A stretch of DNA of 64,000 nt, from positions 1 to 64,000 of the forward strand of contig JAOAKA010000004.1 in assembly GCA_026413885.1 (NCBI GenBank), in the 5' to 3' direction. Below the pieces are notes generated by a model. It made no database searches, was not told the DNA's origin, and worked only from the letters and a program-made list of their open reading frames with translations. Shown piece after piece: positions 8,150-16,855 of the stretch. The stretch is from Sulfolobales archaeon. GTDB lineage: Archaea > Thermoproteota > Thermoprotei_A > Sulfolobales > NBVN01. The translations under genes were made by a program, and so were the position numbers. Positions within the stretch are counted from its first letter, which is position 1, and every line of letters begins with the position of its first letter.

Positions 8150-9338
8150 CTATATACTCGATAGTTCTCCTCACCACCTCCATAATCTGCGGCGGTAGTT
8201 TAGGTTCTTCAATGCTTAGAAAGCCTTTAATTATAGCCGAGCGTGCTTCATCTTCTGCGAACCCCTTACTCATGAGGTAGCTAATTAGTTCTTCACTTAT
8301 CTTTCCGATAGCTGCTTCATGTGTTAAAACAGCTTCCGGTGTTGATGAGCTTATCTCAGGTAGTGACTCGATCTGTGCTTCAGATCCTTCGATAAGGCCT
8401 AGACACTCTATGTGGCCTCTGGAAGGCCCCGCAGCACCTTCAATTCTAGATCTAGCGTAGATTGCGGAGTTCTCCCTACCTAAGTTTCTAGATAGTACCT
8501 CCCCCGAAGAGCCAGCACCGCTGAGAACTATTGCTGAGCCGACATCGTAGATACTTCTACCTCCACCAACGACTACTGAGTTTAGTGTAGCTCTAGCATT
8601 CTCTCTGAGAATAACACGCGGATACGTCTGTAGAGACTCAACCGGTGAGTATATGACGTAGTAGCTAACATACTCACCACTCTCGCGAACCTCGGCGACA
8701 GTTCTAGGTCTAACAACCATGTCGGGAGCCCAAGCATGGATCATAGTGTAGGTAAGCTTAGCACCCCTACCTACGTAGTACTCAGAGATGCCTACGTGTA
8801 GAGAACCTATAGGTTGGTCGGGAACACCACATCCAGTGACTAAGTTGAGTTCTGCACCATCATCTACCACAACTATATTGTGTAGTAGCTGTGCGTAGCC
8901 TCTCTTAGTTATAAAGAGGCAGGTGTATATAGGTTCTCTAACCTTTACACCGGGAGGTACGTAGATAAAGAATCCTAGTTCTCTACCGTAGAGATGTGTA
9001 GCTGCGACATATTTATCTCTAGCTGGCTCAATAAGTCTCCAAGAGTAGTTAGAAACCCAGTTCAGCTTTTTTAGAGCTTCATACGTCGGTAGTACTATAG
9101 CTCCGTATTTTGCGAGTTTCTCGCTCATAGACCTAGCTACGATAGATTCATTAACCTGCAGGTAGTCAGCCTTCTTGAATACCCAGCTACCGATACCTAG
9201 TCTATCCGCAATTTTCTCGACTCCAGGTGTGTCGAGTGATGGAGTCTCAGGCTCACCTATGTTAAATCTATTTAAATCTACGTCGGGTCCGTAAGGTGAT
9301 GGTTTGCTGAGAGCTTTCAATACTTCATCTCTACTCAC
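8130..9338 (-). CDS. sufB: SufB/SufD-family Fe-S cluster assembly scaffold
   Basis: 402 residues, matching the single SufB/D-like scaffold found with SufC in many archaea (a minimal SUF system). Seen: the central beta-helix region (GAELNLVTGC, YDVGSAIVLSGAGSSGEVLSRN) and the conserved C-terminal block TPEAVLTHEAAIGKISEELI followed by LMSKGFAEDEAR. It forms a complex with the SufC ATPase and builds or carries [Fe-S] clusters in the cytoplasm, which would serve proteins such as the class I fumarase in this window. The start overlaps the sufC stop by 4 bases, indicating translational coupling. Confidence 0.92.
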   Translation of the reverse strand: MSRDEVLKALSKPSPYGPDVDLNRFNIGEPETPSLDTPGVEKIADRLGIGSWVFKKADYLQVNESIVARSMSEKLAKYGAIVLPTYEALKKLNWVSNYSWRLIEPARDKYVAATHLYGRELGFFIYVPPGVKVREPIYTCLFITKRGYAQLLHNIVVVDDGAELNLVTGCGVPDQPIGSLHVGISEYYVGRGAKLTYTMIHAWAPDMVVRPRTVAEVRESGEYVSYYVIYSPVESLQTYPRVILRENARATLNSVVVGGGRSIYDVGSAIVLSGAGSSGEVLSRNLGRENSAIYARSRIEGAAGPSRGHIECLGLIEGSEAQIESLPEISSSTPEAVLTHEAAIGKISEELISYLMSKGFAEDEARSAIIKGFLSIEEPKLPPQIMEVVRRTIEYIASRATG

Positions 9339-10063
9339 GGAGTACCACCTCTAGAAAACCTCAGTGCTAGACCGGAGAAACCGTGTTTCTCCACTAGAGG
9401 CACTATCTCGTCGTAGAGACCGGACATTAGAAGAGTGCCTCCGTATACTATGTGAATAGTGTTTACGTAGTCTCTGAGGAGTTTAATCATGTGTAGAGAG
9501 TGTGTTACCAGCAGTATTGAGGTTCCGAAGTCGAGAACTGCTTTTAAAGCACTGCTTATAGTATTGAGACTATCTACATCAACACCACTATCGGGCTCAT
9601 CTAGTAGTGCTATCTTAGGCTTAGTGAGTAGAGTTAGAAATGTCTCAAGCCTCTTTCTCTCACCACCACTCATCTTATCAAATAGGTATCTATCCATTAA
9701 GCGACCTACTTCGAGAATTTCAGAGAGCATGTCTACGTAGCTCTTCTTTACTTCAAACCTTCTAGCGAGTTCTTCAGCGAATCTTCCAGCTACTACCCCC
9801 TTAACTGCGGGAGGCAGCTGGTAGGCTAGTACCACTCCCTTCCTAGCCTTGACGTGCGGTGGGTCTCTAGTTACGTCTTCACCCATTAGAAATACTCTCC
9901 CATTAACTACTTCATACGGCTTAATTCCGACTACAGCATTAAGAAGAGAGGTCTTGCCGGACCCGTTAGGACCTACTAGCACGTGAAGTTCTCGATAGCC
10001 TATCTTTAAGTTAATATTCGATAAAATCGTTCTTGAACCAGCAGCTACATCAATATTTCTCAA
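9335..10063 (-). CDS. sufC: SufC, Fe-S assembly ABC-type ATPase
   Basis: 242 residues. Walker A GPNGSGKTSLL (near residue 33), the SufC-type Q-loop region VVLAYQLPPAVKGV, signature MSGGERKRLETF (near residue 129), Walker B PKIALLDEPDSGVDVD and H-loop VTHS are all present, and DEPDSG(L/V)D is diagnostic for SufC. It powers SufBC complex remodelling. The TTG at 10063 gives a slightly short N terminus (MRNIDVAAGS); the frame is open upstream to about 10127 but offers no ATG, GTG or TTG there, so either TTG is the start or a rarer codon is used. The SufB-like gene overlaps its end. Confidence 0.92.
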   Translation of the reverse strand: MRNIDVAAGSRTILSNINLKIGYRELHVLVGPNGSGKTSLLNAVVGIKPYEVVNGRVFLMGEDVTRDPPHVKARKGVVLAYQLPPAVKGVVAGRFAEELARRFEVKKSYVDMLSEILEVGRLMDRYLFDKMSGGERKRLETFLTLLTKPKIALLDEPDSGVDVDSLNTISSALKAVLDFGTSILLVTHSLHMIKLLRDYVNTIHIVYGGTLLMSGLYDEIVPLVEKHGFSGLALRFSRGGTP

Positions 10064-10192
10064 CTCGAGCGTGACTCCCGCTTTTTTCTTATACTCTCTC
10101 AGTTTAATAACTCTACTCTCTGTATTTTAAGGAGTGTCTGAACTAGTGAAGTTCAGCTGAAGTTAGTCCATAGAATTCAGTTTTATTCCACT

Positions 10193-10915
10193 GTGTTAGA
10201 TGTGTTGTCGGTGTGGATATTGAAGTATTGCAGTGAACTAGAGAACTTATTGAATCTAGATAGAAGTCTGTCATCACTAGGTGTGTTCGTGGTGTACACA
10301 GTAGTTTGGACTAGAGAAGTGCGCCGAGTAGGGTTCGAGAGAGAAATCGAGGAGCTAGTGAAGCACGTAAAATCTCGCTATACACTTGAGTCTATAAAAA
10401 GCGACCCAGTTTTTAGAGCGTATAGAGATTTCTTCTGGAGGATTGGGGTAGATCCAACTAAGATTAGACCTTCTAGTGAGGCTCTCATTAGGAGATGTTT
10501 GAGAGACTTCTTCCCGAAGATAGGTGTCGTAGTGGATGCGGGTAATATTGCTTCAGCTTTCACAGGTGTTCCAATAGGTTTATACGACATGAGTACGTCG
10601 AGTCCACCATATACACTAACTCTCAGTAGGGGAGGAGAGGTATTCAATCCTATAGGTGGTAGAAGTGAAGTCTTACCGGGGGGAGTACCTATCCTCGTAG
10701 ATAGTGGGGGAGTAGTCATGCACTTATACCCCCATAGAGACTGCGTTGAAACAGCTATTCGAGATAGCACAACTGAAGTCTTTGTTTTAGGTGCTGGTGT
10801 TCCAGGTGTTGAGAAGGCTAGAGTAGCTGGAGCTGTGAGAAAAGTATTTGAAATACTTTCTTCAGCCGGCTGGAGTTGGTGTGGGAGAGTGTGCGTTAAA
10901 GAATATTCTCAGTAA
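10193..10915 (+). CDS. B3/B4 domain protein (PheRS beta-like tRNA-editing fold)
   Basis: 240 residues. The region FRAYRDFFWRIGVDPTKIRPS followed by EALIRRCLR and DAGNIASAFTGVPIGLYDMS is typical of stand-alone proteins with the B3/B4 domain of phenylalanyl-tRNA synthetase beta chain, where the domain proofreads mischarged tRNA. Free-standing members are common in prokaryotes, and their substrates are mostly unknown. It is monocistronic, divergent from sufC. The family call is firm; a role in clearing mischarged tRNA or free amino acid derivatives is only inferred. Confidence 0.8.
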   Translation: MLDVLSVWILKYCSELENLLNLDRSLSSLGVFVVYTVVWTREVRRVGFEREIEELVKHVKSRYTLESIKSDPVFRAYRDFFWRIGVDPTKIRPSSEALIRRCLRDFFPKIGVVVDAGNIASAFTGVPIGLYDMSTSSPPYTLTLSRGGEVFNPIGGRSEVLPGGVPILVDSGGVVMHLYPHRDCVETAIRDSTTEVFVLGAGVPGVEKARVAGAVRKVFEILSSAGWSWCGRVCVKEYSQ

Positions 10916-10961
10916 TGCGTCACTGAGCTCAACTAAACTACTCAAGTAATTCACTAGGGAA

Positions 10962-12170
10962 TCACCGCCGAGAGTATGTCTCTCTAGTGAGGAAGTAGAC
11001 AGCAGCAGTTCCTAGAATTGCTAGAGCTAAGCTAACTCCGATGGCTTCACTGTATTTAAGCTGTGGGAGCACAGTATTGAGCACTGCTACACCTAGAAAT
11101 AGCACTGTATTCATGAAGGCTACCGAAGTAGCTGCTCTAGCTATTCCGTGAGCTTCCCTCATCATTACTGATATAACAATGTGAGGACCTAGAGATATCC
11201 CGAGTGATAGAAGTGATATTAGCAGCAGAGGCCTACTAGCCGTAGTAGATGAAACCAGCAATAGAAGCCACGAGAAAGCCATAGAGATAGATGAAATCAG
11301 CAGGAAGGGTTTTCTCTCATGGAAAACTTTATCACTTAAGTAACCGAATATCGGACACATAGCCATGAAGACTGCTGCCAGTATTAGTAGGTGAAAACTC
11401 ACTTCAACTCTATCCATATTGAATGCTCTAGATAGGAGGAGCTGACCCCAGGAGGACTGAAAAGAGAGTCCAGTCCCGTATGTAGCTAGAGCACCTATAC
11501 TTACACCCCAGCTATGTCTATCAAATACTACTTCCCTCAGATTGGCTTTAGTCTTCGTGAAGTACTCACGCACATCTCCACTAGATCTAACATCTGTTGA
11601 AGCTAGGTATACAGATATGGAAATAGCTAGTGTAGTAATTACTAGAGCAGCTATAGTGCCACTAACCCCTACAGTGTCTAGAGCTAGCCTTAGAGGATAT
11701 GTAGCTACTACAGCTGTGAAGTTGCCCGCGGCAAGTGCTAGTGCTGTAGCTCTAACTTGTTCTTCCGGCTTGTAGTACAGAGATAGAGACCTCTGATACG
11801 ATAGAAACGCCGCAACTGAGGTAAATCCAACTACCACTCTTCCAATAACCATAACGGTGGGGTCTTGAGGAGCTATGAGTAGAGTCCCTAAGGCGAGTAG
11901 TAGGAGGAGAGTAGACCCAATTCTCTTAATGCCGTAGTAGTCTATGAGAGATCCTACCGCGAATTGTGTAAGTGAGTATGCGTAGAAGTACGCAGACGCG
12001 AGTATAGAGAGAATCAGCTCTGGGTTGTATCCGTACTGTCTAGAGATTGACGTAATCTCAGCCTCCATAACTCCCGTCATAGTTCTATGGAAGTATACGA
12101 GGCTGTATGAAGCTAGTAGCACAGCTAGAATAACGCTGCGTCTACTCTCAGACGCACTTAACTTACGCAT
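10962..12170 (-). CDS. Major facilitator superfamily transporter
   Basis: 402 residues with about 12 membrane spans. The N-terminal half holds SLVYFHRTMTGVM in span 1 and, after span 2, GSLIDYYGIKRIG, a form of the MFS loop 2-3 signature (G-x3-D-x2-G-x-K/R). The second half repeats it as FGYLSDKVFHERKP. This arrangement resembles anion:cation symporter or sugar-acid permeases, but the substrate is not evident. Upstream, on the minus strand, a TATA-like box (12249-12258) is followed at once by a perfect 9-bp inverted repeat, suggesting that the gene is controlled by a DNA-binding repressor. Confidence 0.82.
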   Translation of the reverse strand: MRKLSASESRRSVILAVLLASYSLVYFHRTMTGVMEAEITSISRQYGYNPELILSILASAYFYAYSLTQFAVGSLIDYYGIKRIGSTLLLLLALGTLLIAPQDPTVMVIGRVVVGFTSVAAFLSYQRSLSLYYKPEEQVRATALALAAGNFTAVVATYPLRLALDTVGVSGTIAALVITTLAISISVYLASTDVRSSGDVREYFTKTKANLREVVFDRHSWGVSIGALATYGTGLSFQSSWGQLLLSRAFNMDRVEVSFHLLILAAVFMAMCPIFGYLSDKVFHERKPFLLISSISMAFSWLLLLVSSTTASRPLLLISLLSLGISLGPHIVISVMMREAHGIARAATSVAFMNTVLFLGVAVLNTVLPQLKYSEAIGVSLALAILGTAAVYFLTRETYSRR

Positions 12171-12216
12171 CAGATCAGCCTGATCTTCGATTGAGATACC
12201 ACCACTCCTTAGTTAG

Positions 12217-12248
12217 CTGTGTGAAGCTAACATAAGTCTTTCACACAG
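12217..12248 (-). promoter_or_regulatory. Inverted repeat at the MFS promoter (candidate operator)
   Basis: Arms ctgtgtgaa (12217-12225) and ttcacacag (12240-12248) are perfect inverted copies separated by 14 bases. On the minus strand they lie directly downstream of a TATA-like element (gttttatatt, 12249-12258), that is, around the expected transcription start, and about 50-75 bases upstream of the MFS start codon at 12170. This is where archaeal repressors commonly bind. The 32-base symmetry could also be an RNA hairpin in the leader. Confidence 0.5.
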
Positions 12249-12447
12249 AATATAAAACATACTTTAATAATCAATACATTCACGAAGACGTATAGCAGCG
12301 ATCCAGTGTTAGTTTAGTTCTGTAACCACTCATAGCTATATATACATATGCTACCGCACGAAGACCTGCACTATTATCTGACTATAGATAGCTGCTAAAT
12401 CTCCCTATATCATTCATGCTACTGCGTTCTATCCACAGAAGTTGAAC

Positions 12448-13449
12448 CTAGGGGATCTCTCCTGTTGATCTATACCATTCGATTGTTTCCCGTAGTCCCG
12501 ACTTCAGATCGTGTATTGGGTAGTAGTTGAGTTCTCGCATGGCTTTCCTAATACTGTACGCTCTATGCTTAGTTACCGCATCAACTATAGCTCTACGGTA
12601 GAGAATGTTCTCACCACCTCTAAGTCTATCGTAGATCTCAGTAAATGTGAGTAAGGTCTTAGCCAGCCGGGGCGGGATAGAGTACTTCGGCGGATTTCTA
12701 CCAACTAACTCACTCAGGATTCTGTAGACTTCGGAGTAGGTGTATGCTCTATCTTCAGATACTATGTAGGTCTGACCGATAGATACATCCGGCTTCTCAA
12801 GTGCTAGTAGAAATCCTTGAGCAGCATCTCGAACGTGAACGAACTGTACGAGAGTGAGTCCTTTACCGACTAAAAACTTAGAGTATATCCCACCTCTAGC
12901 AAAACTCGTTATAAACCAGTATGAGACATCGTCTCTGTTCCCCGGGCCGTATAGCCCACTCGGTCTAATTATAGTGTACTTCAACCCCTTACCACCTAGA
13001 GAAGCTATCACGCGCTCTGCTTCTAGTTTCGACCTTCCATACTCAAACTGAGGATTAGGAGGTGTTGACTCATCAGCTGGCGGGCTATCTACTGGACCTA
13101 TAGCTTCAGTGCTACTACAGTATATCAATCTATCGACACCGGATTTCAGAGCTGCTTCAGCCAGTAGCCTCGTTCCCTCAACATTGACCTTGCGGTACAT
13201 TTCTTTCTTTCCTGTGAATGTGTAGTAAGCAGCTAGGTGAATAACGGCATCTACACCCTTAACAACCTGCTTAATGGATGACGGGTCTAGTAAATCCATT
13301 TTAACAGCGGCTTTCACACCTAACTCTAGGAGAGCTCTATCTTTTCCAGGTGTTCTATAGGTTCCCACAACCTCATATCCGCGTTCTAGAAGAGCATGGA
13401 CAACGTATAAACCTAGAAATCCTGAAGCACCAGTTACCAGTATATTCAA
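12448..13449 (-). CDS. NAD(P)-dependent epimerase/reductase (extended SDR)
   Basis: 333 residues. The dinucleotide loop TGASGFLG (residues 6-13), HLAAYY, CSSTEAIG with the catalytic Ser, and YGRSK (the YxxxK pair, near residue 157) are all in place, followed by RPSGLYGPG. The pattern fits dihydroflavonol-4-reductase / 3-beta-HSD-like and nucleoside-sugar epimerase members. It overlaps the end of the LuxC-like gene by 4 bases (13446-13449) and is the last gene of the LuxE-LuxC-SDR transcript. The context suggests that it reduces or oxidises a product of the acyl reductase pair, for instance an aldehyde or ketone, but the substrate is not known. Confidence 0.85.
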   Translation of the reverse strand: MNILVTGASGFLGLYVVHALLERGYEVVGTYRTPGKDRALLELGVKAAVKMDLLDPSSIKQVVKGVDAVIHLAAYYTFTGKKEMYRKVNVEGTRLLAEAALKSGVDRLIYCSSTEAIGPVDSPPADESTPPNPQFEYGRSKLEAERVIASLGGKGLKYTIIRPSGLYGPGNRDDVSYWFITSFARGGIYSKFLVGKGLTLVQFVHVRDAAQGFLLALEKPDVSIGQTYIVSEDRAYTYSEVYRILSELVGRNPPKYSIPPRLAKTLLTFTEIYDRLRGGENILYRRAIVDAVTKHRAYSIRKAMRELNYYPIHDLKSGLRETIEWYRSTGEIP

Positions 13450-14864
13450 GGCAGATGCACACCTCTCTGTCTTAAGTTGCTTAATGTCTCCACTATTCTC
13501 AAGTAGATCGCTCGAGTAAAGTATTTTGGAATAAACTCGCCGTCGTAAGGCTCTGCGGGGGTTCTTAAGAATGACTCCCCCAGAGGAACAATGCGGTGTA
13601 TATTAAACTTAGTGAGAATTTCCACAACTTCTTTAAATACATCTCTACTAACAGCACAAGAAACTGTCTGCACTCCATCGACTCCGAGTTTCCTAAGTCT
13701 CTTAATCTGTATTTCTAATACTCTATCGAGATCGGCTGGTTTCTCGATGTTCACTATCTCCAGTACTCTCCTGCTGTAAGTACTCCAAGCTAGAGGCACT
13801 CGATTGAGTTCATCGAGTTTTCGCACGATTATAGTCCACGGATTACTCGCTGACCTAGAGTATACTACATCCACTCTTCCAAGCTCAAGAGACTTTCTAA
13901 AAGTATGGAGCTTATAGAAAGAGCCCTCCGTAAGTTCTACCGGGAATCTATCTCCGATGTCATCGAGAGCTTTACTTAATTTCTTTAAGAAATCTACTAA
14001 AGTTTCTCGCGACCCTATGAAAATTGCGAGAGTCGGGGAGCTACATAGCTGCTGGTCGTATAGAACTACGTCTCTAGCTAGTTTTCTCGCGGCATCGGAG
14101 TCAGCACTCTCTTCATCCACTAGAGCTATTCCCGTGTAGGGGCCGTTAATGAGTACTCTAGGTCTGTGGGGATTCTTCATAGTCGTAGATAGAACTCTAG
14201 ACCTACCCGGTTCCCCACCCCAGTAGTTTACTGCAGATATAGGTGCTTCCTCGAGAACGTACTTGAGAGCTGGACTCTCGTGACTCATATAGAGTACGTG
14301 AATAGCTCTATTCAGTACTTCAGCATCGTAAACACCAGCAGAAGAAATCTCGGTAAGTAAGCTGAATACCTTCTCTATCGCAGTGAAGTTAGACTGTGAA
14401 GGTCTTAAAATAGTCAAGTTACCTGCTAGAAGAGAAGCTGAAGCAGCTAGAATTGGTGGTACTACACTATTCCCAGACGCTATTATGAAGACTGATCCAA
14501 CCGGTTTATTCCAAACTAACTCTCCTTCAGATATCTCGACCGGTGAATCAATACTTCTATAGCCTCCAACCAGACCGTAGTCAAAGAGATCTCTCAGAGA
14601 TTCCTCACTCAATACCTCCGAAATCAGAGCTAGATCTAGCTCTATGTTTCTAATACTGTAACCTGTTGACTTAGCGAGTTCTTCAGCAACCCCCTCTAAC
14701 TCACTAGACGAGAGCTTACTGCGCCACAGTCTACCTATCTCAGCCAGTACTCTAACTCTCCTATCGAACCCTATTCTCAATAACTCATCACTAACTTTCT
14801 CACTACTCTCGAGAAGCTGTCTAAGGTATTCTTCCGTAGGCTCAGATGTGGAAGCTTTAAACAT
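13446..14864 (-). CDS. LuxC-like acyl-CoA/acyl-enzyme reductase
   Basis: 472 residues from ATG 14864, a size close to LuxC (about 480). The aldehyde-dehydrogenase-like fold is evident: an NAD-binding part with IIASGNSVVPPILAASASLL and LTILRPSQSN, and the catalytic Cys in LYDQQLCSSPTLAIF. LuxC proteins reduce an activated acyl group (acyl-CoA or acyl-protein) to an aldehyde with NADPH. A longer frame reaches 14963 but would overlap the LuxE-like gene by 61 bases with an odd N terminus, so ATG 14864 is preferred. The partner LuxE-like ligase lies directly upstream and an extended SDR overlaps the end. Confidence 0.8.
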   Translation of the reverse strand: MFKASTSEPTEEYLRQLLESSEKVSDELLRIGFDRRVRVLAEIGRLWRSKLSSSELEGVAEELAKSTGYSIRNIELDLALISEVLSEESLRDLFDYGLVGGYRSIDSPVEISEGELVWNKPVGSVFIIASGNSVVPPILAASASLLAGNLTILRPSQSNFTAIEKVFSLLTEISSAGVYDAEVLNRAIHVLYMSHESPALKYVLEEAPISAVNYWGGEPGRSRVLSTTMKNPHRPRVLINGPYTGIALVDEESADSDAARKLARDVVLYDQQLCSSPTLAIFIGSRETLVDFLKKLSKALDDIGDRFPVELTEGSFYKLHTFRKSLELGRVDVVYSRSASNPWTIIVRKLDELNRVPLAWSTYSRRVLEIVNIEKPADLDRVLEIQIKRLRKLGVDGVQTVSCAVSRDVFKEVVEILTKFNIHRIVPLGESFLRTPAEPYDGEFIPKYFTRAIYLRIVETLSNLRQRGVHLP

Positions 14865-14902
14865 TGCGACACCCAGTGAGCGTAGAATGCGGGAACAGCA
14901 GA

Positions 14903-16192
14903 TTACGAGCTTCTTCTCATCATTTCCTCTATAGTGCCTCCACAAGCTCGCTGGAGATCCCATCCTTCTTCTTTCGTTAGTCTTCTAACGTATACGAACT
15001 CCCTACCGTAGTATCTACTCGATTCGTGAAATCTAACGATATCTCCTGGGAGGAACACCTCAAGCCAGGAGATAGCTAGTGGGTCGTATATTCCCAAGAT
15101 TCCGTCCCTTCCGGGTGTTGCAATGAGCTTGTATGTCTTAGGGTCTACGAGGAAGACTTCCTGTAGTGGGTGTGGGACCTTGTTCATTACTCCATACCTA
15201 TCTATTAAAGCAGTAAGTGTTTCAGTCATTCCGAGAACATCCATGAAGGGAGGATCCACTAGCTCTCCTCTCTCGTCTCTAGATCTAAATATATTACTAG
15301 AGAGTTTCACGATCTCGCCGTAGGGAGGTATGTCCATGCCTTTAGAACCCCCACCAGTTACTATAACACCCCCACGCCCTAAGTCGATCGGTGGAGTCCC
15401 AGTCATTAGCTTATACATCAGCTTCTTAATGAAACTCATTTCGAGCATCTGCTTAGAGAGGAAGTACACTCCGGCGGGAGCTGTAAAGAATAGCTTGGGT
15501 TCCTCTTTACTTCTCAGAAACTCAAGTATTCTCCTCTTGTTAGGTACTAGCTTAGTCCACTGAGAACCTCCCTCTCTAACTTCTGTAACTAGATCCATTC
15601 CGTAGATTACCGGTATCTTCTTACCTTGAAGTGAGAGGTCTACGAATGCGACGAAATTAAGCTGATTTCTCAACTCTCTAGCAGCTAGAAAGAGTGCCGT
15701 GCCTTTTCCCTCCTCCAGTCTTCTTCCGTAGACGTATTCGAAGAGTAGTGTGTTAGCTCTAACCATAATTGCGAGCTCTAGATATGTTCTATAGACTCTC
15801 ACAGGTGTTGATGATGTCGTCCCACTGGACGAGAAAATGTGTGCCGGCTCATCTAGAACATCGTCAATTAGCAATTTTCTGTACCCATCACCTCTAAGTA
15901 GTTCAGATGGTACAGCTAGTTTAACTAAGTCATCTACTCCCGCAGCTCTGGGGTCTATCTCTAGTCTCTCTAATAAGTCAGCGTAGAAGCGGCTCTTCCT
16001 AGTGAAAAACACTAGAGAATCTCTCAAGAGGTCCTGTCTGAGCTTAGCGAGATACTCAGGGGATTTTTCAAATAAGCTCACATCACCAGATAGTTCCCAG
16101 AGTCTTTTAACATGAGGCTCATTGAAGAGCTTACTCTTAGCTACATAGCTATAGATCTCGCTAAGATCTGGAAGGTCGTTCCTACTCAACAC
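14903..16192 (-). CDS. LuxE-like acyl-protein synthetase / adenylate-forming ligase
   Basis: 429 residues. An adenylation-type nucleotide loop SSSGTTSSTPVRVYR lies near residues 119-133, GGVIVTGGGSKG near 280, and a second conserved site DVLGMTETLT near 320, together matching the LuxE/PF04443 acyl-protein synthetase group. These enzymes activate a fatty or other carboxylic acid as acyl-AMP and pass it to a Cys, feeding LuxC. It heads a three-gene transcript with the LuxC-like reductase (38-base gap) and an SDR. In bacteria LuxC and LuxE supply aldehyde; the archaeal substrate is unknown and could be a non-fatty acid. Confidence 0.78.
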   Translation of the reverse strand: MLSRNDLPDLSEIYSYVAKSKLFNEPHVKRLWELSGDVSLFEKSPEYLAKLRQDLLRDSLVFFTRKSRFYADLLERLEIDPRAAGVDDLVKLAVPSELLRGDGYRKLLIDDVLDEPAHIFSSSGTTSSTPVRVYRTYLELAIMVRANTLLFEYVYGRRLEEGKGTALFLAARELRNQLNFVAFVDLSLQGKKIPVIYGMDLVTEVREGGSQWTKLVPNKRRILEFLRSKEEPKLFFTAPAGVYFLSKQMLEMSFIKKLMYKLMTGTPPIDLGRGGVIVTGGGSKGMDIPPYGEIVKLSSNIFRSRDERGELVDPPFMDVLGMTETLTALIDRYGVMNKVPHPLQEVFLVDPKTYKLIATPGRDGILGIYDPLAISWLEVFLPGDIVRFHESSRYYGREFVYVRRLTKEEGWDLQRACGGTIEEMMRRSS

Positions 16193-16361
16193 AGCAACCC
16201 AAGCTTACTTACGCAACCATATATAAGCTTCTTTTTACTGACTGTCTAACTATCTATTGAGATTCATACCTCTCCACAGAGAACTCAGGTAAGAAGTCTT
16301 AGTTGAAGCGCGTATAGAACCTCTACGCTATATATAGCATCTCCAGAATTAGTCAATTGGT

Positions 16362-16739
16362 GTGAGCTTGAGTGAGAAAAAACAGGTTAGAATGGAGATT
16401 CCTAAGAGCGAGAAAGACATAGATGAACTAGTGCAGAAGATACATGGTGAGGAGGAGCATGAGCATGGAGAGCACTATGAAGAACACACAGAGGAACACG
16501 AAGCACCTGTAGATACTGCTTCTCTTCTTGCTGGAGCTGTCCACATGCTCTCCCACCTAGATAGTCACACATCGGAAATTGCTAGAGCTATCGAGAATCT
16601 GGATAGTAGACTGCAGAATATCGAGCGCTTAATAGGTGTTATAGCTAGAATACTATTACTCCCCGAAGTTAAGAAGCAGGAACTAAGAGAAAAACTTGTT
16701 AAAGAGATAGTTGAGAATATAGTGTCTAACTCGAGCTGA
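16362..16739 (+). CDS. Small His/Glu-rich coiled-coil protein, function unknown
   Basis: 125 residues, not recognised. Residues 30-47 are extremely rich in Glu and His (HGEEEHEHGEHYEEHTEEHE), a composition suited to binding metal ions. Residues 60-100 form an amphipathic helix (LDSHTSEIARAIENLDSRLQ) that should make a coiled coil, and the C-terminal part is a charged helix. No signal peptide or membrane segment is seen, so it is probably cytoplasmic. A TATA-like stretch (ctatatatag, near 16328-16338) sits about 25-30 bases upstream of the GTG start, consistent with a leaderless or near-leaderless mRNA. It is a single-gene unit. Confidence 0.6.
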   Translation: MSLSEKKQVRMEIPKSEKDIDELVQKIHGEEEHEHGEHYEEHTEEHEAPVDTASLLAGAVHMLSHLDSHTSEIARAIENLDSRLQNIERLIGVIARILLLPEVKKQELREKLVKEIVENIVSNSS

Positions 16740-16855
16740 AGCTGCTTTGTGCGGACTATTTGGTTCAGCAATCAGTACTACTTGACTAGAGAATTCGACA
16801 CCGAGATTTGAGTATTGAGTTAGAAGTAAAAATCAGATTGTATCCTACTAGAGTT

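Noticed and set aside
14865..14963. Longer start for the LuxC-like gene at 14963
   Set aside because: It would overlap the LuxE-like gene by 61 bases and add 33 residues that do not fit the family; ATG 14864 gives the expected length.
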